A stretch of DNA of 64,000 nt, from the NCBI GenBank assembly GCA_019779905.1, contig JABAKE010000007.1, positions 62,001 through 126,000 on the forward strand, given 5' to 3'. The DNA is from Modestobacter lapidis. GTDB lineage: Bacteria; Actinomycetota; Actinomycetes; Mycobacteriales; Geodermatophilaceae. Both the position numbers and the translations under genes were made by a program. Position 1 is the stretch's first letter; each line of letters opens with the position of its first letter. Shown here piece by piece: positions 1 to 8,674 of the stretch. The notes below the pieces were generated by a model that was not told the origin of the DNA, did no database searches, and worked only from the letters and a program-made list of their open reading frames with translations.

Positions 1-2
1 CG

Positions 3-449
3 CACTACCTGAACGCCGACACCGCGGCGTTCATGCAGTTCATCGAGGGCGACCTGTTCACCCGCTTCCCGTCGCTCCGCTTCGTCATCCCGCACGGCGG
101 CGGCGCGGTGCCCTACCACTGGGGCCGCTACCGCGGGCTGGCCGAGCGGATGGGTCGGCCGCAGCCGTCGACCCTGCTGGACAACGTCTTCTTCGATACC
201 TGCGTGTACCACCAGCCCGGCATCGACCTGCTGACGCGGGTGATCCCGACGGAGAACATCCTGTTCGCCTCCGAGATGCTGGGCGCGGTCCGGGGTGGAG
301 ACCCCGAGACGGGCGTCGACTGGGACCACACCAAGCACTACGTCGACCAGGTCCCGTTGACCGACGATCAGCGCCGCCAGGTATTCGAGACCAACGCCCG
401 TCGGGTCTACCCGCGGCTGGACGCGCAGCTCACCGCTGCGGGGAGGTAG
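3..449 (+). CDS. ligJ: 4-oxalomesaconate hydratase (amidohydrolase 2 family), 5' end outside window
   Basis: The reading frame is open to the window edge, so only the C-terminal 148 or so residues are seen. They contain IPHGGGAVPYHWGRYRGLA, FFDTCVYHQPGIDLL and NILFASEMLGAVRG, which I recognise from LigJ-type 4-oxalomesaconate hydratases of the metal-dependent amidohydrolase superfamily. These act in the protocatechuate 4,5-cleavage and gallate pathways. The conserved HGGG histidine and the C-terminal NARRVYPRL are present. It ends 4 bases before the next gene, which has its own GGGAGG ribosome site, so the two are probably cotranscribed. The family is fairly sure; the exact substrate is inferred from resemblance and from the neighbour. 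Confidence 0.72.
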   Translation, partial: HYLNADTAAFMQFIEGDLFTRFPSLRFVIPHGGGAVPYHWGRYRGLAERMGRPQPSTLLDNVFFDTCVYHQPGIDLLTRVIPTENILFASEMLGAVRGGDPETGVDWDHTKHYVDQVPLTDDQRRQVFETNARRVYPRLDAQLTAAGR

Positions 450-453
450 AGAC

Positions 454-1443
454 ATGTCCCGACTGCAGCTGACCTTCGCCTGTGGCGACTACGACCGCAC
501 CCGCGCGCTGGAGGAGGGCACGGTCCGTCCCGACGGCATCGACCTGACCTACCTGCGACTGCCGGTCGAGGAGACCTTTTTCCGGATGTCCCGGCACCGG
601 GAGTTCGAGGTCGCCGAGATGTCCCTGTCGTCGTACGTGAAGTCCCTCGACCTCGACGAGCCGCCGTTCGTGGCGCTGCCGGTCTACACCTCGCGGCAGT
701 TCCGGCACGCCGGCATCTTCGTCAACGTGAACTCGGGCATCGACGAACCCGCGGACATGCGGGGCAAGATCGTCGGTACCCCGGAGTGGCAGCTCACCGC
801 CAACGTCTGGATCCGCGGCTTCCTCGCCGACCAGTACGGGGTGCCGGTCGACTCCGTCGAGTACCGGACCGGGGGGCAGGAGATGCCGGGCCGGATCGAG
901 AAGGCCGCCGTCGACCTCGGCGAGCGCATCCGCATCCGGCCCATCCCGGGTGACAAGACCCTCTCGGCGATGCTGGCCGCGGGTGAGATCGACGTGTTCC
1001 AGGGCCCGCGGGTGCCATCGTCCTTCGTCCCCGGGGGGAACGTCCGGCGGCTCTTCCCCGACCCGGTCGCCGCGGAGCAGGAGTACTTCGCGCGGACCGG
1101 GATCTTCCCGATCATGCACGTCGTCGTCGTCCGCCGGGACGTCTACGAGCGGCACCCGTGGGTGGCCCAGACGCTGACCAAGGCGTTGGGATTGGCCAAG
1201 CAGAAGGCCATGGCCGAGCTGTACGACGCCTCCGCGCTGCGGTTCATGCTGCCGTGGCTCATCCCCGGCCTGGAGGAGGCGCGTGCGCTGCTCGGCGAGG
1301 ACTACTGGTCCTACGGGCTGCAGGGCAACGAGAAGGCGCTGGGGACGTTCCTCCGCTACCACCACGAGCAGGGGCTGTCCCGGCGGCAGTACGAGCCATC
1401 GGAGCTGTTCGCCCCCGAGTCGCTGGAGTCCTTCGTCATCTAG
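454..1443 (+). CDS. 4,5-dihydroxyphthalate decarboxylase-like protein
   Basis: A 329-residue protein with the N-terminal pattern LTFACGDYDRTRALEEGTVRPDGIDL and the later LPVYTSRQFRHAGIFVN and KIVGTPEWQLTANVWIRGFLADQYGV. These are typical of 4,5-dihydroxyphthalate decarboxylases, which have a periplasmic-binding-protein fold. Characterised members convert 4,5-dihydroxyphthalate to protocatechuate. ATG follows GGGAGG by 7 bases. Pairing with an oxalomesaconate hydratase supports an aromatic carboxylate route, although many relatives are only distantly related substrate-binding proteins, so the enzyme activity is an inference. No signal peptide is visible, which favours a cytoplasmic enzyme over a transporter component. 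Confidence 0.75.
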   Translation: MSRLQLTFACGDYDRTRALEEGTVRPDGIDLTYLRLPVEETFFRMSRHREFEVAEMSLSSYVKSLDLDEPPFVALPVYTSRQFRHAGIFVNVNSGIDEPADMRGKIVGTPEWQLTANVWIRGFLADQYGVPVDSVEYRTGGQEMPGRIEKAAVDLGERIRIRPIPGDKTLSAMLAAGEIDVFQGPRVPSSFVPGGNVRRLFPDPVAAEQEYFARTGIFPIMHVVVVRRDVYERHPWVAQTLTKALGLAKQKAMAELYDASALRFMLPWLIPGLEEARALLGEDYWSYGLQGNEKALGTFLRYHHEQGLSRRQYEPSELFAPESLESFVI

Positions 1444-1491
1444 CGCGGTGCCCAGTCAGGTCGGCGACGCGCATGGCTGCAGAGAAGACCG

Positions 1492-1522
1492 AACGGCCCC
1501 GCCGGGACTCGGCGGGGCCGTT
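1492..1522. terminator. Intrinsic terminator, convergent
   Basis: A perfect 13-bp stem (AACGGCCCCGCCG pairing with its complement) with a 5-base loop, followed on the plus strand by TCGTCGTC. It lies between the convergent decarboxylase and MFS transporter genes and could serve both strands. Confidence 0.8.
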
Positions 1523-1620
1523 TCGTCGTCCGCGGTGATGAGCACTGCTGCGTGGATCCTTCGCTTTGCCAGGAGCGTCCCGTGAGCGTCGCGGGGTGCT
1601 GGGCGATCGGCGGCTGACGA

Positions 1621-2784
1621 TCAGCCGGCGGCCGGGTCCGGGCCGGGCGAGAACCGCCGCAGCGCGATGGCGGGCACGGCGATCCCGGCTCCGACCAGTG
1701 CCAGCGCGGGCGCCAGCGGAAGGACGACGACCAGCCCGGCGACGGTCAGCGGCGCGGCGAGCAGCGCGCCGGCCCGGAACGTCCCGCTGACCGCGATGGC
1801 CTCCCCGCGCTCCTCGGGGTGCACCGCCTCGGCCGCGATCGCCGGCCCGAGCACCTGCACGACGCTGGCCGCGACGCCGCTGACGACCAGCACCAGCGCG
1901 GACAGCGCGACGCTCCCGGCAACGGCGCCGGTGGCGGCGGTGGCGACCCCGGTGAGAATCATGCCGCCGGCGAGCACCCGGGTCGTCCAGGGGCGGGGGA
2001 GCCGGCCGGAGATCGCGGTCCCGACCAGCGCCGCGCCGTTGGCCGTGGCGACCAGCGCGCCGATGGTCGAGGAGGACTGCCGGGCCTGGTCCAGCGCCAC
2101 CGGGATGTAGGAGGTCAGCAGCGACCGCCAGGCCCCGGCGGTGACCCCGGCCCAGCAGCCCGCGTTCACGCCGGGCCGGCGCCACAGCCGTCCCGGGGGC
2201 CGGTCCTCCGGTGGCACGAACGGCGGCAGCCGGTCGAGGAAGAATGTCGGCGCCACCCCGAGGACGGCGACGACGGCGGCCACGGCGAGCGCCAGGGCCG
2301 GTGACCGCTCGGACAGCACACCGGCGAGCACCGGCCCGGCGAGCAGGCCCACGCTGCCGATCAGGTTCACGCGGGCCAGCGCTCCGGCCGCACTGCCCGG
2401 GCCCCGGACGACGTGGGTCTGACTGCCGGTCCAGAAGCACGCCCGGGAGACGCCCTGCAGCAGCTGGGCCAGCACGAACGGGAGGAGCCCGGCAGACAGC
2501 ACGACGATCGCGCTGCTGGCCGCCAGCAGCACCCCGGCGCCGGCGATGAGCGTCCAATCCGCCCAGATCCGCATCAGCCTGCCCAGCACCAGCCGGATGG
2601 CCAGCTGGGACACGGCGGACACTGCGGTCAGCACGCCGATCTCGGCGGCGGAGTAGCCCGCGCGCAGCGCGAGCAGGGGAAGCGCAACGCTGGCGATGCC
2701 CAGCGAAACCGAGTAGACCCCGGCGCCCGCCGCGACCGCAGCCAGGTCGCGTGCGGGCCCGCGCCGGCCCCGGTCCGGTGCCAC
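1621..2784 (-). CDS. MFS transporter
   Basis: A 387-residue protein made almost entirely of hydrophobic segments (about 11-12 predicted helices), with the short polar central loop and the R-x-x-L-G-R-L loop-2 motif (RLVLGRLMRIWADW) of the major facilitator superfamily. The start is GTG at 2784 with a GAGGG-like site close upstream. It is convergent to the aromatic-acid genes and divergent from the acVLRF1 gene, so it does not belong to either operon. Substrate is unknown. Uptake or export of an aromatic acid is possible from location only. Confidence 0.8.
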   Translation of the reverse strand: MAPDRGRRGPARDLAAVAAGAGVYSVSLGIASVALPLLALRAGYSAAEIGVLTAVSAVSQLAIRLVLGRLMRIWADWTLIAGAGVLLAASSAIVVLSAGLLPFVLAQLLQGVSRACFWTGSQTHVVRGPGSAAGALARVNLIGSVGLLAGPVLAGVLSERSPALALAVAAVVAVLGVAPTFFLDRLPPFVPPEDRPPGRLWRRPGVNAGCWAGVTAGAWRSLLTSYIPVALDQARQSSSTIGALVATANGAALVGTAISGRLPRPWTTRVLAGGMILTGVATAATGAVAGSVALSALVLVVSGVAASVVQVLGPAIAAEAVHPEERGEAIAVSGTFRAGALLAAPLTVAGLVVVLPLAPALALVGAGIAVPAIALRRFSPGPDPAAG

Positions 2785-2977
2785 GGCGCCCTCAGTCCCG
2801 GCCCGGGACGGCGGTCGCGTGCGGACGACGGCCCGGAGCGGTCACCGGGCGGCTCGGCGGGCAGGCATGGGCGCCTCCAGGGCGAGGGGGATCGGCTTAC
2901 CCTAGCGACATAGGTCTGATGTTCACACCAACCGGCCGGAACGGCGTCCCTCCGTCCGGCGCTGCCATGCTCTCCCG

Positions 2978-3643
2978 GTGACCCGTCCCCGCCCCGCTGC
3001 CGGCGGTGGCCGCCGCCTCGGCGTCGCCCCCGAGCGGCTGGGGCGCTGGCTGGATGGCGTCGCCGAGCGGCACGGTGCATTCACCGAGATCGGCGAGCTG
3101 GACGGAACGGTCCGGGTCACCTGTGCCGACGGCACGACGCTGACCCTGCGGGCACCCTTCGACTGGGCTCCGGGCCCGGCGCTGCTCACCGGCTTCGGCG
3201 CGGCCGCCCGCGCGCCCCGCCGGGTGGCCGTGCTGCTGGTCCGCCGCGGCCGGTGGGCCGTGGGAGTGTTCGACGGGCCGGACCTCGTCGTCTCCAAGGT
3301 CGACGCGCGCCAGGTGCAGGGCCGGACGGCGGCCGGGGGCTGGTCGCAGCAGCGGTTCGCCCGGCGGCGCGGGCACCAGACCGACGCCGTCGTCACGCAT
3401 GCCGCCGACACCGCCGTCCGGGTGCTGCTGCCGCACGCCACCACCCTCGCGGCGCTGGCGACCGGCGGTGACCGCGGCCTGGTCGCCGAGGTGCTCGCCG
3501 ACCCGCGGCTGCGGGCGCTGGCCACGCTGCCGCAGACCACCCCGATGGAGGTCGGCGAGCCCACCAAGGCGGTGCTGCTCACCACGCCGGGGCTGTTCCG
3601 CGCCGTCGACGTGCACATCGTCGAACCCGCCGACCGCACCTGA
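2978..3643 (+). CDS. acVLRF1-family peptidyl-tRNA hydrolase / release-factor-like protein
   Basis: A 221-residue protein matching the actinobacterial VLRF1 family, relatives of eukaryotic release factor 1 proposed to release peptides from stalled ribosomes. The mark is the loop AAGGWSQQRFARRRGHQ (about residues 117-133), which replaces the GGQ loop of canonical release factors and carries the conserved GG and Q/R residues. The N-terminal VAPERLGRWLDGVAERHG is also typical. Start is GTG at 2978; no strong ribosome site is visible, so initiation is uncertain. It stands alone, divergent from the MFS gene and convergent with the monooxygenase. Confidence 0.75.
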   Translation: MTRPRPAAGGGRRLGVAPERLGRWLDGVAERHGAFTEIGELDGTVRVTCADGTTLTLRAPFDWAPGPALLTGFGAAARAPRRVAVLLVRRGRWAVGVFDGPDLVVSKVDARQVQGRTAAGGWSQQRFARRRGHQTDAVVTHAADTAVRVLLPHATTLAALATGGDRGLVAEVLADPRLRALATLPQTTPMEVGEPTKAVLLTTPGLFRAVDVHIVEPADRT

Positions 3644-3649
3644 CGACCC

Positions 3650-3677
3650 GAGGGCCAAAGTCGCGACTTCGGCCCTC
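3650..3677. terminator. Long palindromic hairpin, bidirectional terminator
   Basis: A 28-base palindrome: outer GAGGGCC and GGCCCTC arms with an inner AAGTCGCGACTT core, and a single A/C mismatch pair. Its right end overlaps the stop codon of the minus-strand monooxygenase gene and it follows the plus-strand acVLRF1 gene by 6 bases. It has no T tract. The shape suits a shared terminator for convergent genes. Confidence 0.7.
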
Positions 3678-5523
3678 AGCAGGTGTGGTGGACCTCCTGC
3701 AGCCGGTGCACCGGCGTCGGGATGCCGACCTGGCGGGCCTTGAGCTGCAGCGCCAGGTACAGCGAGTAGTGCCGCGACTGGTGCAGGTTGCCGCCGTGGA
3801 ACCACAGCGCCTCCTGCCGGGTGGGCTTCCACATGTTGCGCTGCTCGCCCTCCCAGGGGCCCGGGTCCTTGGTGGTGTCCGAGCCCAGCCCCCACACCTT
3901 GCCGACCCTGTCGGCCACCTCCTGGGAGATGAGGTCGGCCGCCCAGCCGTTCATCGAGCCGTAGCCGGTGGCGTAGACGACCAGGTCTGCGGGCAGCTCG
4001 GTGCCGTCGGTGAGCACCACCGAGTGCTCGGTCAGGTGGTCGACCTGCCCCTTGGCCAGCGCGACGTCGCCGTTGGCCACCAGGTCGGCGGCGCCCACGT
4101 CGATGTAGTAGCCCGAGCCGCGGCGCAGGTACTTCATGAACAGCCCCGAGCCGTCCTCGCCCCAGTCGTGGTCGAACCCGGCGGCCTCCAGCCGCTGGTA
4201 GAAGTCGGCGTCGCGCTCGCGCATCTGGTCGTACAGCGGGATCTGGAACTCGTGCATGATCCGGTAGGGCAGCGAGGCGAAGACCAGGTCGGCCTTCTCC
4301 GTCGTCATTCCCGACGCCACGGCCTCCTCGGAGTACAGCGCCCCCAGGCCGATCTCCATCAGCGAGTCCGAGCGGACGATGTGCGTCGACGACCGCTGCA
4401 CCATCGTCACGTCCGCGCCGTGCTCCCACAGCGCGCCGCAGATGTCGAAGGCGCTGTTGTTCGACCCGATGACGACGCACTTCTTGCCGCGGTAGGCGTC
4501 CGGTCCCGGGTGGGCCGAGGAGTGGTGCTGGTCGCCGCGGAACACGTCCATGCCGGGCAGCTCGGGGACGTTCGGCTTGCCCGACATCCCCGTCGCCAGC
4601 ACCAGCTGCTTCGGGCGCAGCACGACCGGGACGCCGTCCCGCTCGACGGTGACCGTCCACTCGCCGGTGGCCTCGTCGTAGGAGGCGTCGATGGCGCGGG
4701 TGTTGGACCAGTAGTTCAGCTCCATCACCCGGGTGTAGGACTCCAGCCAGTCGGCGATCTTGTCCTTGGGGGCGAACACCGGCCAGTTGTCGGGGAACTT
4801 CACGTAGGGCAGGTGGTCGTACCAGACCGGGTCGTGCAGGCACAGCGACTTGTACCGGCTGCGCCACTGGTCGCCGGGCCGCGGGTGCTTGTCGATGACG
4901 ATGGTCGGGACGTCGAGCTGCCGCAGCCGCGCGCCGAGCGCGATGCCGCCCTGCCCGCCGCCGACGACCAGGACGTAGGGCTGGGTCTCGTGGCCGAGCT
5001 CGCGGGCCTCCCGCTCCCGCCGGTCCAGCCAGCTCTCCCGGTCGCGGTGGATGCCGTGCTCGGCGCCCTTGGGGCGGCGGTCGCGGGTCGGTTCCTCGTG
5101 ACCGGTCAGCTCGTACAGCGTGGTGAGCAGCGTCCAGGCCGTGCCGTCCTTGAGCCGCAGGTGGCCCCGGCCGCGGCCGACGGCGGTCTCGAACTCGATC
5201 CAGGCCTCGTCCACGCCATCGGCGCCGGCGGGTGGCTCGGCGATCCGCAAGCCGGTCGGGTCGGTGCGGTCGAGCGTCTCCTCGAGCAGTGCCCGCACCT
5301 GGCCGTGTCCCTCGGCGGTGGTGATGTTCCAGGTGAAGCTCACCAGGTCCCGCCAGAAGCAGGTGGGGGCGAACAGCTCCACCACCCGGTCCACGTCGCG
5401 CGCGGTGAGGGCCTGCTGGAAGGAGCCGAGCCAGGCCGCCACCCGGCCCTCCGGGGTGTCGGCGGCCGCCGGCCCGGGAGTGGCCGCGGTGTCGGTCGGG
5501 TCGAGGGTCTGGGTCATGCCCAC
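3676..5523 (-). CDS. Flavin-containing monooxygenase with N-terminal NTF2-like domain
   Basis: A 615-residue protein. Residues about 20-150 form an NTF2/SnoaL-like domain (VAAWLGSFQQALTARDVDRVVELFAPTCFWRD). The rest is an FAD/NADPH oxidoreductase: FAD-binding VVGGGQGGIALGARLR near 190, NADPH-binding VVIGSNNSAFDICGALWEHG near 335, and an ATGYGSMN motif near 540, as in flavin monooxygenases. The loop FRGDQHHSSAHPG corresponds to the FMO fingerprint FxGxxxHxxxY/P. Family members hydroxylate nucleophilic atoms or act as Baeyer-Villiger enzymes; the substrate is unknown. Start ATG 5523 is preceded by AGGAGGTGGGC. Single gene, convergent with the acVLRF1 gene. Confidence 0.85.
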   Translation of the reverse strand: MGMTQTLDPTDTAATPGPAAADTPEGRVAAWLGSFQQALTARDVDRVVELFAPTCFWRDLVSFTWNITTAEGHGQVRALLEETLDRTDPTGLRIAEPPAGADGVDEAWIEFETAVGRGRGHLRLKDGTAWTLLTTLYELTGHEEPTRDRRPKGAEHGIHRDRESWLDRREREARELGHETQPYVLVVGGGQGGIALGARLRQLDVPTIVIDKHPRPGDQWRSRYKSLCLHDPVWYDHLPYVKFPDNWPVFAPKDKIADWLESYTRVMELNYWSNTRAIDASYDEATGEWTVTVERDGVPVVLRPKQLVLATGMSGKPNVPELPGMDVFRGDQHHSSAHPGPDAYRGKKCVVIGSNNSAFDICGALWEHGADVTMVQRSSTHIVRSDSLMEIGLGALYSEEAVASGMTTEKADLVFASLPYRIMHEFQIPLYDQMRERDADFYQRLEAAGFDHDWGEDGSGLFMKYLRRGSGYYIDVGAADLVANGDVALAKGQVDHLTEHSVVLTDGTELPADLVVYATGYGSMNGWAADLISQEVADRVGKVWGLGSDTTKDPGPWEGEQRNMWKPTRQEALWFHGGNLHQSRHYSLYLALQLKARQVGIPTPVHRLQEVHHTC

Positions 5524-5679
5524 CTCCTGCGTCGTCGAAGGAGTGCCGCCGGCACGCGGCGCTGGACGGAGCTGATCATCCGGCGCCGGCCGGCGGCGCC
5601 CCCTCGCCGGGACGTCGTCCCGGGCTCAGCGAGAGCCGCCACGGCTCGTGTGCTGCTGATCACAGCAAGCGACGACGAC

Positions 5680-6432
5680 TCAGGTGAGCGGCGAGTCCGT
5701 CGTCAGCTCGACCTCTTCGTGGCGGAGCTCGCCCCCGACGGGCAGCTCCTCGGTGACCCACGAGGTGGCCAGCCGCACCCGCTCGAGGGGGGCCCGTTCC
5801 ATGGTCACCACCGGCTGGTCGCCGTAGAGGGTGACCCACTCGGTGGCCCGCTCGCGGCGGTCGTCGGCGGCGTCGCCGGTGTCGGCGTCGGCTCGGCCGT
5901 CGGTGGGACGCAGCGGCAGATACTCGATCCGGGCCTGCTGTCGGGTGACCGTCACCGGCACCATGACCTCCTCGGTGACCTCCTCGATCCGCAGCACCGC
6001 CCGGGTCCACGGCTCGGTCACCGACTGGACGCTGAACCGCTCCTCCGACCGGGTCATCGCCCGGTCGCCCACGGTCCCGGCCCGATCGGTGCCAATGCCG
6101 ATGCCGGTGCGGCCGGCGTAGTGCTCCTGCAGCCTGACCTCCTCGGCCGGGCTGAGCCGGTCGGGCGCGCCGGGCCGGGGCGAGCTGTGCACGGCGTCGG
6201 CCGCGACGGTCAGCCGGAGCCGGCCGTCGCCGAGCCGGGCGTCGGTGATCGGAGCCACGATGGCGACGGCGGTGGCATCCGGCGCGGCGTGCAGGCCGTC
6301 GGTCAGCCCGACCCAGGTGGGCCGGCCGGTGACGTCGTCGACGAAGACGGCGGTGACGGTGCCGAGGGGCTTTCCGTCGCGGTCATCGGCGATCGCCCCG
6401 ATGACCGGGGGCAGTTCAGGCTCACTGGTCAT
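5680..6432 (-). CDS. PRC-barrel and DUF2382 domain protein
   Basis: I chose ATG 6432, giving 250 residues starting MTSEPELPPVIGAIADDRDG. Residues 10-60 resemble a PRC-barrel (GKPLGTVTAVFVDDVTGRPTWVGL) and about residues 125-180 a DUF2382 stretch (RSEERFSVQSVTEPWTRAVLRIEEVTEEVMVPVTV). This pairing is common in actinobacteria and Deinococcus relatives and is usually tied to stress tolerance, but the molecular role is unknown. The frame continues upstream of 6432, but that part overlaps the divergent helicase gene and is unlikely to be coding. Acidic and soluble, with no membrane segment. Confidence 0.75.
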   Translation of the reverse strand: MTSEPELPPVIGAIADDRDGKPLGTVTAVFVDDVTGRPTWVGLTDGLHAAPDATAVAIVAPITDARLGDGRLRLTVAADAVHSSPRPGAPDRLSPAEEVRLQEHYAGRTGIGIGTDRAGTVGDRAMTRSEERFSVQSVTEPWTRAVLRIEEVTEEVMVPVTVTRQQARIEYLPLRPTDGRADADTGDAADDRRERATEWVTLYGDQPVVTMERAPLERVRLATSWVTEELPVGGELRHEEVELTTDSPLT

Positions 6433-6531
6433 GCCTGTGGATGATCCGGAACCAGCGGGTCTACACATCCGGCAGCGCGTCGGGCGCGGCCGGTTGAGCA
6501 CGACGGCGACCCGGCGTAGCGTCTCCCGACC

Positions 6532-8670
6532 GTGTCCCAGCACCCCGTCGGGGCCCACCCCGCCGCTCGTCCCGCCGCTCCCGATCCCGCCGACGATCCC
6601 GTCCTGGCCGCCGAGCGCGTGCACCTGGCGGTCGCCGCCGACTGCCTGACCCGGATGCGTACCGCGAGCACGGCGGTCACCGACGCCGGGGTCGACGCCT
6701 GGGCCGCCGAACGCCTCGGGGCCGCCCGCGCCGAGCGCCTGCTCGCCTTGGCCGCCGACCCCGGCGTGCCGGCGTTCTTCGGCCGGATCGACGGCGGTGC
6801 GGCCGTCGGCGGGAACCCCGCGGCCGGGGAGACCTTCCACATCGGCCGCCGGCACGTCCGGGACGCGGCCGGCGACCCGGTGGTGATCGACTGGCGGGCG
6901 CCGATGAGCCGGTCGTTCTACCAGGCCGGCCCCGCCGATCCGCAGGGCGTCGCGCGCCGTCGCCGGTTCGGCTTCGCCGGTGGGGAGCTCACCAGCTACG
7001 AGGACGAGATTCTCTCCGCCGACCAGGAGCCGGCCCCCTTGCAGGGTCCCGCGAGCTCGCGAGCGGTGGGGGGCAAGGGGGTCCTGTCACTGCTCCGGCA
7101 GGAGATCGAGCGGCCCCGGAGCGGGCCGATGCGCGACATCGTCGCCACCATCCAGCCCGACCAGGACGACATCGTGCGCGCGCCGCTCGGCGAGTCGATC
7201 TGCGTGCAGGGCGCGCCGGGCACCGGCAAGACCGCGGTGGGGCTGCACCGGGCGGCCTACCTCCTCTACACCCACGGTGGGCAGCTGGCCCGCACCGGCG
7301 TGCTGGTGGTCGGGCCCAACCGGGCGTTCCTGCGCTACATCGAGCAGGTGCTGCCCACCCTGGGCGAGGTCGACGTCGACCAGGCCACGGTCGCCGACCT
7401 CACCGCGCGGGTGCCGGTGCGGGGGGTGGACCCGCCGGAGGTCGCCGTCCTCAAGGGGGACGCGCGGATGGCCGAGGTGCTGCGCCGCGCGCTGTGGGCC
7501 GGGGTGGTCAAGCCGGTGGACTCGGTGCAGGTGACGCTGGCCGGCCGGAAGTACCGGGTGTCGGAGCAGCGGCTGCGCCGCTGCGTCGACGACCTGCGCC
7601 GGGCCGGGACGGGATCGCTGGACGACCAGCAGGTGGTGCACTACGCCGCCGGCCGGGAGCGGCTGGCGATGGCGGTGGCGGAGGACGCCCGCCGGCAGCA
7701 GGAGGCAGGCGGGGGCAGCCCGACCGACGCCGAGACGCGGACGACCGCGCGCAGCCGGGAGGTGCGGGCCTGCTGCGACGCGGTGTGGCCGGCCGTGGAC
7801 GCCGCCGGCCTGGTCTGCGGCCTGCTCTCGGATGCCGGTCGGCTGGCCCGGGCCGCCCGGGGCGTGCTGACCGAGGCGGAGCAGGCGCTGCTGGTCTGGT
7901 CCGCGCCGCCGCGCTCGGTGCGGTCCGCGCGGTGGAGCGCTGCCGATGCGGTGCTGGTCGACGAGGTGGCCGGGCTGCTGACGCGCACCCCCGGCTACGG
8001 GCACGTCGTCGTCGACGAGGCGCAGGACCTCTCCCCGATGCAGTGCCGGGCGGTGGCCCGCAGGCTGGCCGCCGGATCGCTCACCGTGCTGGGTGACCTG
8101 GCCCAGGCGACCAGCCCGTGGTCGAGCACCGACTGGGCGCCGACGCTGGCCGGGCTCGGCCGGCCGGACACTCCGGTGCGGCCGCTGACCCAGGGCTACC
8201 GGGTGCCCGGGGAGGTGCTCGACTTCGCCAACCGGCTGCTCCCGGTGATCGCCCCCGGGCTGCCCTCGGCCACGGCCACCCGCCGGGACGCCGGCTCGCT
8301 GGACGTGCGGCCGGTGACGGCGATGGCGGGCCCGCTGGCCGAGGTGGTGGGCCGGCTGGCCGCGGCACCTGGCTCCACCGGCGTGGTCTGCGCCGACGCG
8401 GACGTGCCCGACGTCGCAGGGATGCTCCGGGCCGCCGGCCTGGACGTCGCCGTGCTGGCCGACGACGGGTCCGCGCCGGAACGGGTCTGCGTCGTCCCGG
8501 CCGGGCTGGTCAAGGGGCTGGAGTTCGACTCCGTCGTGGTGGTCGAGCCGGCCGCGATCGTGGCCGCCGAGCCGCGGGGCCTGCACCGGCTCTACGTCGT
8601 CCTGACCCGTGCGGTGAGCAGCCTGGTGGTGCTGCACCGCGGCGACCTCCCGGAGCCGCTCGCGGGCTGA
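6532..8670 (+). CDS. HelD-like UvrD/Rep-family ATPase carrying an in-frame palindromic repeat
   Basis: A 712-residue superfamily-1 ATPase. Walker A GAPGTGKTAV lies near residue 226, the Q-motif-like stretch MRDIVATIQPDQDDIVRAPL just before it, Walker B VVVDEAQDLSPMQ near 492, and the C-terminal motif YVVLTRAVSSLVVLH. The layout (N-terminal extension, DWRAPMSRSFYQA, then the split ATPase) is that of HelD/HelR proteins, which free stalled RNA polymerase and in some actinobacteria give rifampicin tolerance. Residues about 167-185 (PAPLQGPASSRAVGGKGVL) are encoded by the repeat at 7032-7089, lying between the conserved DEILSADQE and LLRQEIERP segments. Start is GTG 6532; a nearby alternative cannot be ruled out. 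Confidence 0.85.
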   Translation: MSQHPVGAHPAARPAAPDPADDPVLAAERVHLAVAADCLTRMRTASTAVTDAGVDAWAAERLGAARAERLLALAADPGVPAFFGRIDGGAAVGGNPAAGETFHIGRRHVRDAAGDPVVIDWRAPMSRSFYQAGPADPQGVARRRRFGFAGGELTSYEDEILSADQEPAPLQGPASSRAVGGKGVLSLLRQEIERPRSGPMRDIVATIQPDQDDIVRAPLGESICVQGAPGTGKTAVGLHRAAYLLYTHGGQLARTGVLVVGPNRAFLRYIEQVLPTLGEVDVDQATVADLTARVPVRGVDPPEVAVLKGDARMAEVLRRALWAGVVKPVDSVQVTLAGRKYRVSEQRLRRCVDDLRRAGTGSLDDQQVVHYAAGRERLAMAVAEDARRQQEAGGGSPTDAETRTTARSREVRACCDAVWPAVDAAGLVCGLLSDAGRLARAARGVLTEAEQALLVWSAPPRSVRSARWSAADAVLVDEVAGLLTRTPGYGHVVVDEAQDLSPMQCRAVARRLAAGSLTVLGDLAQATSPWSSTDWAPTLAGLGRPDTPVRPLTQGYRVPGEVLDFANRLLPVIAPGLPSATATRRDAGSLDVRPVTAMAGPLAEVVGRLAAAPGSTGVVCADADVPDVAGMLRAAGLDVAVLADDGSAPERVCVVPAGLVKGLEFDSVVVVEPAAIVAAEPRGLHRLYVVLTRAVSSLVVLHRGDLPEPLAG
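7032..7089 (-). repeat. Palindromic stop-codon element, intragenic copy
   Basis: A copy of the repeat family that otherwise lies at 3' ends of genes. Read on the minus strand it begins TGA-C-AGGACCCCC, then the arm GGACCCCCTTGC, a core with CGCTCGCGAGCTCGCGGGACCC, and the complementary arm GCAAGGGGGCC. Arms pair over about 11 bp with one extra base. It sits inside the HelD-like gene in antisense orientation and keeps the reading frame open. Confidence 0.85.
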
Positions 8671-8674
8671 TGGA

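Noticed and set aside
3685-6444. Open frame of 919 codons on the plus strand, antisense to the monooxygenase and DUF2382 genes
   Set aside because: Low-complexity Val/Gly/Arg/His sequence opposite two well-supported genes.
7087-8637. Minus-strand frame of 516 codons that ends exactly at the TGA of the intragenic repeat
   Set aside because: His/Gln/Arg-rich mirror of the helicase gene with no domain. The coincidence with the repeat TGA is noted but not enough to call a gene.
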